From: Verrucomicrobiota bacterium
Lineage (GTDB): Bacteria > Verrucomicrobiota > Verrucomicrobiia > CAIQCK01
DNA: 52,898 bases
NCBI GenBank assembly: GCA_026397915.1
Contig: JAPLTX010000046.1
Location: 1 to 52,898, forward strand
Direction: 5' to 3'
Shown: positions 32,504 to 41,223 of the stretch, piece after piece
How the letters are laid out: the number at the start of each line of letters is the position of its first letter
Numbering within the stretch: position 1 is the first letter of the stretch
Notes under the pieces: model-generated
The model's database searches: none
Told to the model about the DNA's origin: nothing
The model's input: only the letters and a program-made list of their open reading frames with translations
Translations under genes and position numbers: made by a program

Positions 32504-33807
32504 TGCCTCAGATGAAAAAGAACCTGCCGAAGTTGCCGACCGTTTGCTTGCTCAGCCTCTTTGCGGCCAGCACCGCGCTTGCGGCCAACTGGCCGGCATG
32601 GCGCGGGCCGCTCGGCATCGGCGTCAGCGACGAGAAATCGCTGCCCGTGAAATGGAGCGCGACGGAGAATGTGAAGTGGCGCGTCGCACTGCCGGAGCGT
32701 GGTAACTCCACGCCCATCGTTTGGAACGACCGCGTATTCCTCACCCAGCCCGTCGGCAAGGAGCGCACGCTCATGTGCTTCAGCCGCAGCGACGGGAAGC
32801 GGCTCTGGCAGCAAGGCGTGACCACCAAGCTTGACGACGACCCGACGCACGGCACGAATCCATATTGTTCCGGCTCGCCTGTCACTGATGGCGAGCGCGT
32901 GGTCGTGTTTTTCGGTTCCGACGGGCTGCACTGTTATGACTTCGCCGGCCGGAAGCTCTGGAGCCGCGACGTTGGCGTTCAGCGGCACATCTGGGGCTAC
33001 GGCAGTTCGCCCGTGATTCTGGGCGACTTGTGCTTTCTGAACTTTGGCCCCGGCGCACGCTCGTTCCTCATCGCGGTGGACAAGAGGACGGGCAAGACCG
33101 TCTGGCAGCACGATGAGGAAACCGGCTACGGCAAACCGCCGCCGGCCGACGTGCGCGGTGGCAAAGGGGGCGGCAACGCCACCTACGTTGGCTCGTGGAC
33201 GACGCCGGTCATCATGAAGGTCGAGGGGAGGGACCAGTTGCTGATGAACTGGCCGCGCCGGCTCGCCGCCTACGACCCGAAGACTGGCAAGGAACTCTGG
33301 ATGTGCGCCGGCCTGAACCCGCTCGTGTATTCTTCGCCGATCTACAGCGGCGACACGGTCGTGGCAATGGGTGGCTTTAACGGCATGAGTCTCGCCGTGC
33401 GCGCCGGCGGCAACGGCGACATCACGGTGGCGCGCCGGCTTTGGCATCATCCGCGCACGAAGCAACGCATCGGTTCCGGCGTCATCCACAACGGTCACAT
33501 CTACATCCACAACGATCCCGGCGTGGCCGAGTGCTTCGACCTCAAGACCGGCAACCTCGTTTGGGAAGAGCGTCTTCGCGGCGACGCCAAGATCGTCCAG
33601 AATTGGTCGTCCGTGATGCTCGCCGGCGGCAACTGTTACACGATCACACAAGGCGGCGATTGTTTCGTCTTCAAAGCCAGCCCGAAGTTCGAGTTGCTCG
33701 CGGTGAACTCGTTGGGCGAGCGCAGCAACTCCTCCATCGTCCCATCCAACGGCGAGCTTTTCATCCGCACCCACGCCGCGCTGTGGTGCATCGGAGCGAA
33801 GAAATGA
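32503..33807 (+). CDS. Exported PQQ-like beta-propeller protein (434 aa)
   Basis: The ATG shares a base with the preceding stop (TGATG). A signal peptide (LLSLFAASTALAANW) is followed by the WPAWRGPLGIGVS opening common in PVC outer-membrane-assembly (BamB-like) propellers. Repeats such as CFSRSDGKRLWQQ, AVDKRTGKTVWQHD, AYDPKTGKELW and CFDLKTGNLVWEE give about seven or eight blades, one propeller. No enzymatic motif is seen. Its function is unknown; it is probably periplasmic and may partner with the longer propeller upstream and the unknown exported protein downstream, with which it overlaps by ATGA. Confidence 0.87.
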   Translation: MPQMKKNLPKLPTVCLLSLFAASTALAANWPAWRGPLGIGVSDEKSLPVKWSATENVKWRVALPERGNSTPIVWNDRVFLTQPVGKERTLMCFSRSDGKRLWQQGVTTKLDDDPTHGTNPYCSGSPVTDGERVVVFFGSDGLHCYDFAGRKLWSRDVGVQRHIWGYGSSPVILGDLCFLNFGPGARSFLIAVDKRTGKTVWQHDEETGYGKPPPADVRGGKGGGNATYVGSWTTPVIMKVEGRDQLLMNWPRRLAAYDPKTGKELWMCAGLNPLVYSSPIYSGDTVVAMGGFNGMSLAVRAGGNGDITVARRLWHHPRTKQRIGSGVIHNGHIYIHNDPGVAECFDLKTGNLVWEERLRGDAKIVQNWSSVMLAGGNCYTITQGGDCFVFKASPKFELLAVNSLGERSNSSIVPSNGELFIRTHAALWCIGAKK

Positions 33808-34955
33808 ACATGATGACTCTTTGCAGGTTTGCCCTCCTTCTCCTCATCGCTCCGTTGATAGCGGCAGGGGCTGAGTCGGTTTATCTGACGGTCAAAGCCG
33901 TGAAATCGGAGCCAACCCGCTGCACAGCGCCGCCGACGCTAAGCGTGTTGAGCCACGCCGAGCGTTGGCATGAGCGCAAAGGCGACACCTGGAGCGGTGA
34001 GAACGACTGGGAGGTCTTTTTCACGCTCACAGCGGACACGACCAACTCGCCCCCGCGGCTCGCGATGACCTGCCCCGGCGTCAAGGTTGCCCGCGTCATC
34101 GTCGGCCACACCAACGTGAAGTTTACCATCAGCGGCGATCGGGTGGAATTCGACGCTGTGGTGGATCGTAGCAACGGTATGCTCATCAACAACAGCCTGG
34201 CCGACCCGATGGGCGGCGGATTGCCCATCGGCCTCTACCACAACTGGCGGATGCGCACGAACCCCGACGCCCAGGGCCGCGTGCGCGGTTGCGGGCCGTA
34301 TAACGGCCGGCGCTATCCCGCAACTGAGGCGATGGCCGTGAGCAACTATCTATTGGGCGCGCGTGAGGCGTTGCGACACATGGGCGGCATGGGACCGCGC
34401 GACACCCGATCGTTCGACGGCAACATCGTGCTGCTGAGCTTCGAGGTCGCCTGCGGCCGCGCGCACAACGACTTTCCGCCGCACGTCCACATCATGCTCT
34501 ACGTGCCTGGTTACACGCCCGGCTCGCAGGTGACGCACTTCTACATGGACGAGCGCGGACGCATCGTGAGCAACAGCTTCACCGAGCTGGGCGTGAAAGA
34601 CTCCAAGCACGCGGGCAACTACGGCCCCGGCGATGTCTGCCGCATGTTCGACCTCAAGGGGAACCTCGGCATCGAGTGTGTCATCTCGAAGGAAGGTGGC
34701 ATTCTCCTTCGCAAGAAACCCGGCGCGGACGAATACCTCCTCATCGGCGACGGACAGGCCGGTGCGGCCGGAAGGGTCTGGGTCATGCTCCGAGGCCGGA
34801 AGATCGCCGCCTGCACCTCGGACGATAATGCGGAACGCGGCATTATGACCGCGGTCGTCGAATTACTCGAGGAAGATAAGTCCGCCCGGACTATCAGACA
34901 AATGCTGTGCTACGATCCGTTCACGGGTCGCGTGCTGGAGCAGGCGAAGCCGTAG
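33804..34955 (+). CDS. Exported protein of unknown function, His-rich centre
   Basis: The ATG overlaps the previous stop (ATGA). The 383-residue product has a signal peptide (LCRFALLLLIAPLIAAGAES) and then a beta-rich domain. I recognise no family. The centre carries a striking run, GRAHNDFPPHVHIMLYVPGY, with three histidines spaced as in cupin-like or other metal sites, and CGPYNGRRYPATEAM and HYFYMDE-type patterns nearby. The C-terminal third (residues about 270-383) has no clear motif. Coupling to two propeller genes suggests a joint role at the cell envelope. Confidence 0.75.
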   Translation: MNMMTLCRFALLLLIAPLIAAGAESVYLTVKAVKSEPTRCTAPPTLSVLSHAERWHERKGDTWSGENDWEVFFTLTADTTNSPPRLAMTCPGVKVARVIVGHTNVKFTISGDRVEFDAVVDRSNGMLINNSLADPMGGGLPIGLYHNWRMRTNPDAQGRVRGCGPYNGRRYPATEAMAVSNYLLGAREALRHMGGMGPRDTRSFDGNIVLLSFEVACGRAHNDFPPHVHIMLYVPGYTPGSQVTHFYMDERGRIVSNSFTELGVKDSKHAGNYGPGDVCRMFDLKGNLGIECVISKEGGILLRKKPGADEYLLIGDGQAGAAGRVWVMLRGRKIAACTSDDNAERGIMTAVVELLEEDKSARTIRQMLCYDPFTGRVLEQAKP

Positions 34956-34966
34956 CTGCGCTGTCG

Positions 34967-35040
34967 GACCACTACAAAGTTGGAGAGTGCATCGTCGCTG
35001 TAGAGGTGGATCGCGACCTCCGGGCGCGATGGTCGTAGTG
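34967..35040. repeat. Imperfect palindromic element downstream of the propeller operon
   Basis: CACTAC (34970-34975) can pair with GTAGTG (35035-35040). Inside, GAGGT/ACCTC (35003-35020) competes with ATCGCG/CGCGAT (35010-35030), giving alternative folds. It lies in the 200-bp gap before the convergent reductase gene and may serve as a terminator or be a REP-like element. No T tract is present. Confidence 0.4.
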
Positions 35041-35155
35041 AGAGGGAAGAATCGCGTTGGGAGGTCGTCCAACCCAACGAATAGTCAGCGCTTGTCGCTC
35101 GTTAAAGACCGTTGTGAATTATGTTTTGCCCCGATGTCCTGCAGTGGCGGCGGTT

Positions 35156-36295
35156 TTACTGCGTGGTGAACTCTTTGTGGACGCGCTTGTGCCAGGCGGC
35201 GATCTCGATGCCTTGGGGGCACTTTGGTTCGCACTCGCCGCAGGCTGCGCAGGCGCCGGAACGGGCGGTCTCGGGAGTCATCTGGTAGAGGTTACGGCTC
35301 AACAGAGCGGTGTTGGGGCCGAAGGCTTTGGCGTCGTTGTAGAGGCGGAAGTTCAGCGGGATGTCCACGCCGTGCGGGCAGGGTATGCAGTAGCGGCATT
35401 GGGTGCAGGGGATGGGACGCTGGTCTTGCAGGACCTCCCGTATGCCGCCGACGAGGTCGAGTTCGCCCGGGGAGAGGGTGCCGACGCCCGAATGGCCGGC
35501 GCTGGCGACGTTCTGGCGGACCTGTTCCATGCTGCTCATGCCGCTAAGGACGAGGGATACTTCCGGTTTGTGCCAGAGCCATTGCAGGGCAAGGTCGGCC
35601 GGTGTGCGTGCGCATCCAGCGCGGTCGAGCAGCAGACGCGCCGGTTCCGGCAGTCGGGCGAGGCCGCCGCCTTGGAGCGGTTCCATGACGACGACGGCGA
35701 CGCCTTTGGACGCGGCGTAGCGCAGGCCCTCGGTGCCGGCCTGAAAATCCTCGTTCATGTAGTTGTATTGGATCTGGCAGAGGGGCCAGTCGTAGTCGTC
35801 GAGTATCTGCCGGAAGGCTTCGGTCGAGTCGTGGAAGGAGAAGCCGAGTTGCGCGAACCGCCCGTCGCCCTTGGCGCGCTCCATCCATTCGCGGATGCCC
35901 ATCGCGCGCAGTCGCGCCCAGACGCCGGCGTAGAGGCAGTGGAGCAGGTAGATGTCGAAGCGATCCGTGCGCAACTTGCGAAGCTGTTCGTTGAGGAAAC
36001 GGTCGAAGTCTTCAGCGTTGTTTACCGCCCAAGTGGGCATCTTGGCCGCGAGGAGCACCTTGTCCCGGTAGCCTTGGGAGAGGACGCGGCCGACGAACGA
36101 TTCGCCCGCGCCGCCGTGGTAGGGATAGCCCGTGTCCACGTAGTTGACGCCGTTGTCAATGGCGTAAGCCAGCATCTCCGCCGCCTGTGTCTCGTCAATC
36201 TGCGCATCCACACCGCCAAGGGTCGGCAGCCGCATGGTGCCGAAGCCGAGCGCGGAGACCTTGGTCTTCAGGCGGCCCAACGTTCGGTATTGCAT
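35156..36295 (-). CDS. Aldo/keto reductase with C-terminal 4Fe-4S ferredoxin domain
   Basis: The 379-residue protein has an AKR barrel with the full catalytic tetrad: Asp54 and Tyr59 in YVDTGYPYH, Lys85 in AAKMPTW and His119 in YLLHCL. The C-terminal 90 residues bear eight cysteines in the two-cluster ferredoxin pattern, CTQCRYCIPCP and CAACGECEPKCP. This matches the oxidoreductase branch that joins an AKR barrel to a dicluster ferredoxin and can pass electrons between a carbonyl/alcohol substrate and an iron-sulfur chain. It is cytoplasmic. It lies 12 bases after mqnD on the same strand, so both are probably cotranscribed, although no direct metabolic link is known to me. Confidence 0.88.
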   Translation of the reverse strand: MQYRTLGRLKTKVSALGFGTMRLPTLGGVDAQIDETQAAEMLAYAIDNGVNYVDTGYPYHGGAGESFVGRVLSQGYRDKVLLAAKMPTWAVNNAEDFDRFLNEQLRKLRTDRFDIYLLHCLYAGVWARLRAMGIREWMERAKGDGRFAQLGFSFHDSTEAFRQILDDYDWPLCQIQYNYMNEDFQAGTEGLRYAASKGVAVVVMEPLQGGGLARLPEPARLLLDRAGCARTPADLALQWLWHKPEVSLVLSGMSSMEQVRQNVASAGHSGVGTLSPGELDLVGGIREVLQDQRPIPCTQCRYCIPCPHGVDIPLNFRLYNDAKAFGPNTALLSRNLYQMTPETARSGACAACGECEPKCPQGIEIAAWHKRVHKEFTTQ

Positions 36296-36307
36296 GGCCC
36301 GGTTTCC

Positions 36308-37168
36308 TTACTCGACGAATTCCAGTTCCACCGGCTGGGGGATGACGCCAGCCTCGTAGCCACGGCGCAGAAAGAGACGGATGGCCTCGCGGCCTTTGTC
36401 GCCATAGTCGAGCGTCCAGTCGTTCACATACATGCCCACAAACTTGTCGGCCAGCGGCGCGTCCATGTCGCGTGCGTAGGCCATCGCGTGCGCGATGGCA
36501 GGCGCGCGGTGGGCGAGGCCGTAGCGGATGCTCTCGGTCAACAATGGCGAGATGCGGCTCATCAGTGGCGCGCCGAGCGATTTCTTGATGGCGTTGCCGC
36601 CGAGTGGCAGCGGCAGGCCACCGGTATCTTCCTTCCACCATGCGCCGAGATCCACGCAGAGTTCCAGACCTTCGTTGCGGTAGGTGAGCTGGCCTTCGTG
36701 GATGATGAGGCCGGCGTCGGCGTCGCCGCGTTTCACTACCGCGAAAATCTGGTCGAATGGCACGACGACGTGGTCGAAATCGCGTCCCAGCCAGAGCCGC
36801 ATCGCCAGAAACGCGCTTGTCATCCGCCCCGGCACGGCGATGCGCATCTTCGCAATCTCGTCCTTCGTTCGCTTGGTCTTGCTGACGATCATCGGCCCGT
36901 AGCCGTCGCCCATCGAGGCGCCGCTAGGCAGGAGGGCGTATTTGTCCAGCACGGAGGCGTAGGCGTGGATGGAGATGGCCGTCACGTCCAGTTCGCCGCG
37001 CGTGGCGCGCTCATTGAGGGTCTGAATGTCCTGGAGGATGTGCTGGAAGTGCAAATCGCCCGTCTCAATTTTGCCGGCGGCCAGCGCGTAGAACATGAAC
37101 GCATCGTCCGGGTCCGGGCTGTGGCCCAGCGTGATGGTGCGAGTTGGCGAATCTTTTTGCCTTTGCAT
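36308..37168 (-). CDS. mqnD: 1,4-dihydroxy-6-naphthoate synthase (futalosine menaquinone pathway)
   Basis: MqnD turns cyclic dehypoxanthinyl futalosine into 1,4-dihydroxy-6-naphthoate in the alternative route to menaquinone. The 286-residue protein has a periplasmic-binding-protein-like fold with the family opening LGHSPDPDDAFMFYAL. IHEGQLTY supplies the histidine and acid used in catalysis, and LPLPLGGNAI lies in the second lobe. The ATG at 37168 is chosen because it gives the normal length; longer in-frame starts would run into the divergent gene. No other mqn gene is in the window. Its presence implies that this organism uses the futalosine pathway and not the classical Men pathway. Confidence 0.93.
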   Translation of the reverse strand: MQRQKDSPTRTITLGHSPDPDDAFMFYALAAGKIETGDLHFQHILQDIQTLNERATRGELDVTAISIHAYASVLDKYALLPSGASMGDGYGPMIVSKTKRTKDEIAKMRIAVPGRMTSAFLAMRLWLGRDFDHVVVPFDQIFAVVKRGDADAGLIIHEGQLTYRNEGLELCVDLGAWWKEDTGGLPLPLGGNAIKKSLGAPLMSRISPLLTESIRYGLAHRAPAIAHAMAYARDMDAPLADKFVGMYVNDWTLDYGDKGREAIRLFLRRGYEAGVIPQPVELEFVE

Positions 37169-37244
37169 ACGCCAATTGTTATCTAGCCATGAGCATGGCG
37201 ACGCCAAGCAAATTAAAGAACTTTCTTCGTTCGGAATCAGTGTC

Positions 37245-38831
37245 ATGACTGAGCCGGCCAATTCCGCACACTCATCGTTTGCTCGTCGTCCGTCTGCGCG
37301 CTGGTGGCCTTTCTGGCTGATCGTCGTCGTGTCAAGCCTTGCCATCTTCTACGTCCGCGTGCTCCGCGAGGGGCCCTCAATTCAGCACGGCAACATCGCG
37401 ACAGCGGTGATCGTCATTACAGTCGCCGTCCTGCTGTTGTTGTGGCTGATGTTCTTCTCCCGGCTGCGGTGGAAAACGCGCTGGCTGACTCTGAGTGTCG
37501 CCATTGGCGCGACCGGATTGCTGGCGGCCTTGTTTGAGGTTCATGGTGTGACGGGTGATTTGGTGCCGATTATCAAGCCCCGCTGGCGGCACGCTGCTTC
37601 GACTGCAACGGAAAGCGGAGCAAGTCTTCAGTCTGCCGGTTTGGACAAACAAACATTGGCAAGCGCGCCGGTCTGGCCGCAGTTTCTCGGCCCGTTTCGC
37701 AATTCCACTCTCCCCGACGGTCCGAAGCTTGCGTTGGACTGGGCGAAGCAGCCACCGCAGAAACTCTGGCGGCAGCCCATTGGTCCCGCGTGGTCAGGCT
37801 TCGCCGTCGCTGGGGAACACGCCATCACGCTGGAACAACGTGGCACCCATGAGTTTGTGGTGTGCTACGCGCTGCACACGGGCCAAGTTCTGTGGAGCCA
37901 CACCGACGTTGGGCGTTTCGCCAATACTGTTGCTGGCGAAGGGCCGCGAACCACGCCGGCTATCGTGGGCGACAAGGTTGTGACACTTGGCGGCACCGGC
38001 ATCCTGAATTGCCTCGACCTTGCGACGGGCAAGGCGATCTGGAGCAAGAACATCCTTATCGAGAACGAGCGCCAAGTGAACATCTGGGGCCTCGCCGGTT
38101 CGCCGCTGGTGCTGGGCGATTTGATCGTCGTCAATCCCGGCGGAAAGAACGGGCGCTCGCTTGTGGCGTATCGGCTGGCCAACGGCGAGCGCGTCTGGAG
38201 CGGCGGTGACGACAGCGCCGGCTACAGTTCGCCATGCGCCGCGACATTATGTGGCGTGCCGCAGGTGTTGATCTTCAATGAACATGCCGTCTTCGCCCAC
38301 GATCAGGCCACGGGCCGCGTGCTGTGGGAGTATCCGTGGAATCCCGCCCACGCGCACGTCACCCAGCCAATCGTGTTGGACGGCGACCGCGTGCTCGTCA
38401 GCAGCGGTTACGGCGAAGGCAGCCAGCTCTTGCAGGTGCGGCGGGATGGGGCAGGGCGGTTCATCGTGAAGCAACTCTGGAAGACGCGGAAGCTGAAATC
38501 CAAGTTCAACAACATGGTGGTCCGCGACGGCTTCGTCTATGGCCTCGATGACGGCACGCTCGCCTGTGTGGACTTGGCGACCGGCGCGTTGAAATGGAGA
38601 GAGGGACGTTACGGCCACGGGCAGTTCATTCTCATCCGGGATGTGCTGCTCATCACCGCTGAAAACGGCGATGTCGCGCTCGTGGACCCTGTGCCGGCCG
38701 GTCGGCGCGAACTGACAAGGTTCCCGGCGGTCTCCGGCAAGACGTGGAATCCACCCGCGTTGGCCGGTGATTTGTTGCTGGTGCGCAACGACGAGGAAGC
38801 CGCGTGCTACCGCCTGCCGGTGGTGCGTTGA
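37245..38831 (+). CDS. Membrane-anchored PQQ-like beta-propeller protein
   Basis: The 528-residue protein begins with about three hydrophobic helices (residues about 20-130: WWPFWLIVVVSSLAIFYV, TAVIVITVAVLLLLWLMFF, LTLSVAIGATGLLAALF). It then has a periplasmic propeller opening with WPQFLGPFRNSTLPDG and continuing with PQQ/BamB-like blades (CLDLATGKAIWSKN, AHDQATGRVLWEYP, CVDLATGALKWREG). This N-terminal membrane block plus propeller recalls the layout of membrane-bound glucose dehydrogenase but lacks any cofactor motif I can identify. The ATG is 76 bases from the divergent mqnD start. It is a third PQQ-like protein in this part of the window, unlike the two fully exported ones. Confidence 0.83.
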   Translation: MTEPANSAHSSFARRPSARWWPFWLIVVVSSLAIFYVRVLREGPSIQHGNIATAVIVITVAVLLLLWLMFFSRLRWKTRWLTLSVAIGATGLLAALFEVHGVTGDLVPIIKPRWRHAASTATESGASLQSAGLDKQTLASAPVWPQFLGPFRNSTLPDGPKLALDWAKQPPQKLWRQPIGPAWSGFAVAGEHAITLEQRGTHEFVVCYALHTGQVLWSHTDVGRFANTVAGEGPRTTPAIVGDKVVTLGGTGILNCLDLATGKAIWSKNILIENERQVNIWGLAGSPLVLGDLIVVNPGGKNGRSLVAYRLANGERVWSGGDDSAGYSSPCAATLCGVPQVLIFNEHAVFAHDQATGRVLWEYPWNPAHAHVTQPIVLDGDRVLVSSGYGEGSQLLQVRRDGAGRFIVKQLWKTRKLKSKFNNMVVRDGFVYGLDDGTLACVDLATGALKWREGRYGHGQFILIRDVLLITAENGDVALVDPVPAGRRELTRFPAVSGKTWNPPALAGDLLLVRNDEEAACYRLPVVR

Positions 38832-38851
38832 CCAAAGTGCGGACACGACGA

Positions 38852-39247
38852 CTACGGTTTCGCCAGCAGTTCGATCAGTTCATCATCCGCGGGTGGAAAC
38901 TTGTAGCGCCGTAATTCATCCGGCAAAACCCAGCGGCAGTCCTGGCAGTGAATTGGCTTCGGCTCGCCGCTGAGCAACTCACACTCGTAGAAGCACAGCC
39001 GCACCGTGCGCTCCGGGTAGCTGTGCGTCACGTCGTGGACAAGCCGGCCCACCCGCGCGGTAACGCCCAACTCCTCCTGAAGCTCGCGCGACAGACATTG
39101 CTCGAATGTCTCGCCCGGCTCGCGTTTGCCGCCGGGGAATTCCCAGAGGTTGGCCAGATGATCGTTCTCGCGCCGTTGCGCGATCAGAATCGCGTTGCCG
39201 CACCGGATGATTGCGGCCGCGACCTCAATCGCCGCGCTGCCGCTCAT
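38852..39247 (-). CDS. Nudix hydrolase, MutT-like
   Basis: The 131-residue protein has the complete Nudix box GGKREPGETFEQCLSRELQE followed by ELGV, with the N-terminal strand IEVAAAIIRCGNAILIAQR and the PPxDxE-like end KFPPADDEL usual in 8-oxo-dGTP pyrophosphatases. It probably cleans oxidised nucleotides from the pool. Its ATG overlaps the stop of the M3 peptidase gene by four bases (ATGA), so both are cotranscribed. The gene ends 20 bases from the convergent propeller gene. Confidence 0.9.
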   Translation of the reverse strand: MSGSAAIEVAAAIIRCGNAILIAQRRENDHLANLWEFPGGKREPGETFEQCLSRELQEELGVTARVGRLVHDVTHSYPERTVRLCFYECELLSGEPKPIHCQDCRWVLPDELRRYKFPPADDELIELLAKP

Positions 39248-40788
39248 GATTCCAACGATTCCAACTCGGTGAACCGGCGTTCGAGGCAAGCCGTGTCGAG
39301 CGCCGGGCAGCCGAGGCCGCCCAACACCTGCTCGGCCTCCTGCGTGCTCGCCGAGCGCCAGAGGTCCACAAGAAACTTCCCGGCCCGTTTGTCGGCCCAC
39401 CATCGTTCGGAGAAGTTGCGCTGGAGATAGTCGGCAAGCTGCGCTTCGCCGACCCACGCGCGCAGGTAGTCGGCGCTGTAGAATCCCTCGTCCATGTCGA
39501 ACAGATAGCCGCCAGGCTGGTAGATGAACCCCGTGTATTCCGTCAGCGTCTGGGCGTAGGTTTTCCCATTGCTCAGAGACGCCTGGCCTTTGTCCTCATG
39601 TTGGCAAAAGAAGGCAAACTCCGCCTGCAGCTTGGCGATGTAACGCCGATACATGTAGAGATCGCACAGCACGCGATAGTAGCGAATGCGTTCCGCGAGC
39701 TTGCGGCTCATGTGCAGCGTTTCTTCGAGCCACAGCGCGTCGAGAGTGATGTTCTGCAATAGGAACGCGTAAATCTCCGTCAGCGCGTTCGAGCGGGACA
39801 TGTGGCGGTATTCGTAGGGCAGCTTCGCCTCGGAGAATCCAAAGTGCAGCGCATGTCCGGCCTCGTGCATGAACGTCTCGTAGTCCTGCAATCCGCCGAC
39901 CGGCTTCAGGAGCAGATGAATCTCTTGCGGGATCTTTGCGGCGAACAGACAGGCGCGCGGGTTCTTCCGGTCACGTTCCTCCAGGTCGAGCTTGATGTTC
40001 TTCTTGGCCTTGAGGTCAATCCCCATCCGTCGCAGCGAGCCGAAAAGCGTCGGCAGCATCTCCTTCTTGGGAAAGCGCGCGTCGAAGTCGCCGAGCTTCA
40101 TCAGGTAGCTCACGTGCCACCGCTGCAACGCCGGCTTGCCCTCGGGCGTGCGAAACGGTCTGGCCAGCTTCGCCGTCGCCCAGCGCGCCATGTGGTCGCG
40201 AAACAAGAGCGCGGTCCGGTGGCCTGACTCGGCGAGGATGACGATGAACTTCTCGTAATCGAACTGTTTCTGCGCCTCGCAGTAGCCGATGTAGCTCTTG
40301 TAGCCGAGGTCGCGGCGCAGGATTTGCAGGTCGCGTTGCAACAACGCGAGCTTCTCTGGATTGAACTTGCGGTGAACGCCGTCCATCGCGACGCCAAGCG
40401 CCTCGCGCTTGTTGAAATCCGGCTCGTTCTGTAGCCGAGGGGAGAGGTTGTAGTAAGGCACCTGTTTGCCGTCCAGTCGAACCTTGTGATCGGCGAGGCT
40501 GGTTTGCAGTTGGTCGTCCAGCCGCGCAAGCTTGTGGTAAGTGAAAAGGCCCGTGCAGGTGAAATAGAGCCGTTCCAGCCGTTCGCGCTCGTCGGGATCG
40601 CGGGCACGGTTGAGCTGTGCCTGCACCAGCTTCACTACCGAGAGCGACGTGAGCCATTCGTGGCGCTTCATGATCGGCTCGGTTTCCTGCGTCTCCTTCT
40701 GGCCGGCGCGCACGAGGCGCGTCTCGGTGTTGAGTTCGTAGTTGAGTTGCTCAACTCCCTTGAGGATTTTAGCGACGGTGAGTGACAT
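39244..40788 (-). CDS. M3-family metallopeptidase (oligoendopeptidase F-like)
   Basis: The 514-residue cytoplasmic protein is helical and carries the zinc motif HEAGH (His308, Glu309, His312 in FMHEAGHALHFG). The third ligand is probably the Glu of NALTEIYAFLL, 28 or so residues on, the arrangement of family M3 thimet/oligoendopeptidase enzymes. It is a little shorter than typical PepF (about 560-600 residues), and the N-terminal part is divergent. The expected substrate is oligopeptides of about 6-20 residues. It is first in a two-gene unit with the Nudix hydrolase. Confidence 0.85.
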   Translation of the reverse strand: MSLTVAKILKGVEQLNYELNTETRLVRAGQKETQETEPIMKRHEWLTSLSVVKLVQAQLNRARDPDERERLERLYFTCTGLFTYHKLARLDDQLQTSLADHKVRLDGKQVPYYNLSPRLQNEPDFNKREALGVAMDGVHRKFNPEKLALLQRDLQILRRDLGYKSYIGYCEAQKQFDYEKFIVILAESGHRTALLFRDHMARWATAKLARPFRTPEGKPALQRWHVSYLMKLGDFDARFPKKEMLPTLFGSLRRMGIDLKAKKNIKLDLEERDRKNPRACLFAAKIPQEIHLLLKPVGGLQDYETFMHEAGHALHFGFSEAKLPYEYRHMSRSNALTEIYAFLLQNITLDALWLEETLHMSRKLAERIRYYRVLCDLYMYRRYIAKLQAEFAFFCQHEDKGQASLSNGKTYAQTLTEYTGFIYQPGGYLFDMDEGFYSADYLRAWVGEAQLADYLQRNFSERWWADKRAGKFLVDLWRSASTQEAEQVLGGLGCPALDTACLERRFTELESLES

Positions 40789-40832
40789 GGGAAGTGGGGT
40801 TTGAGGTTAAACCGGTTGTCCGGATTTGATGG

Positions 40833-41144
40833 TTACGCTGTTTTTAGTTTGCGGCCCAGCCGTTTCTCAACGCGGGCGACCTTGGTTTTTAAGCAGCCTC
40901 GTCGGCCCTTTCGATAATCAATCTTGATGACGCATTCGACGCGTCCGCAATCCTTGCGCATGGCCTTGTAGCACGCCTTCACGACCGCCATGCACTCGTC
41001 CCAGTCGCCCTCGAGCACCGTCCCCATCGCGTGAAGGCGGTAGTCCAGTCCGCTTCGATCAATGATGTCGAGCGACCGGGCGACGTAGCGGCTGACGCTC
41101 TCGCCTTTGCCAATCGGAAACATGCTGAATTCAAGCAACACCAT
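40833..41144 (-). CDS. MTH1187-family thiamine-binding protein (DUF77)
   Basis: The 103-residue protein starts MVLLEFSMFPIGKGESVSRY and contains YRLHAMGTVLEGDWDECM, both diagnostic of the MTH1187/YkoF-like fold, a ferredoxin-like dimer that binds thiamine or its pyrimidine part in the characterised members. The C-terminus is unusually basic (KTKVARVEKRLGRKLKTA). It is divergent from cbiX with 79 bases between starts. Its role here is not known, but such proteins are thought to be cytoplasmic carriers or sensors. Confidence 0.85.
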   Translation of the reverse strand: MVLLEFSMFPIGKGESVSRYVARSLDIIDRSGLDYRLHAMGTVLEGDWDECMAVVKACYKAMRKDCGRVECVIKIDYRKGRRGCLKTKVARVEKRLGRKLKTA

Positions 41145-41156
41145 GATGCGCTCCGC

Positions 41157-41184
41157 TTGTCTATCGAGTCGCCAATGATATAGT
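41157..41184 (+). promoter_or_regulatory. Sigma70-type promoter for cbiX-cobU
   Basis: TTGTCT (41157-41162) and TATAGT (41179-41184) are separated by 16 bases. A start of transcription near 41191 would leave a leader of about 33 bases before the GTG at 41224, too short for a cobalamin riboswitch. This is a match by eye only. Confidence 0.5.
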
Positions 41185-41223
41185 AGCGCCGCAACGCAAC
41201 AAGCAGATTATTGGAACAACGCT

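Noticed and set aside
35057..37186. Long plus-strand open frame opposite the reductase and mqnD
   Set aside because: Both minus-strand genes carry complete catalytic motifs; the plus frame has no signature.
41191..41223. Cobalamin riboswitch before cbiX
   Set aside because: The leader is too short and has no B12-box-like sequence.
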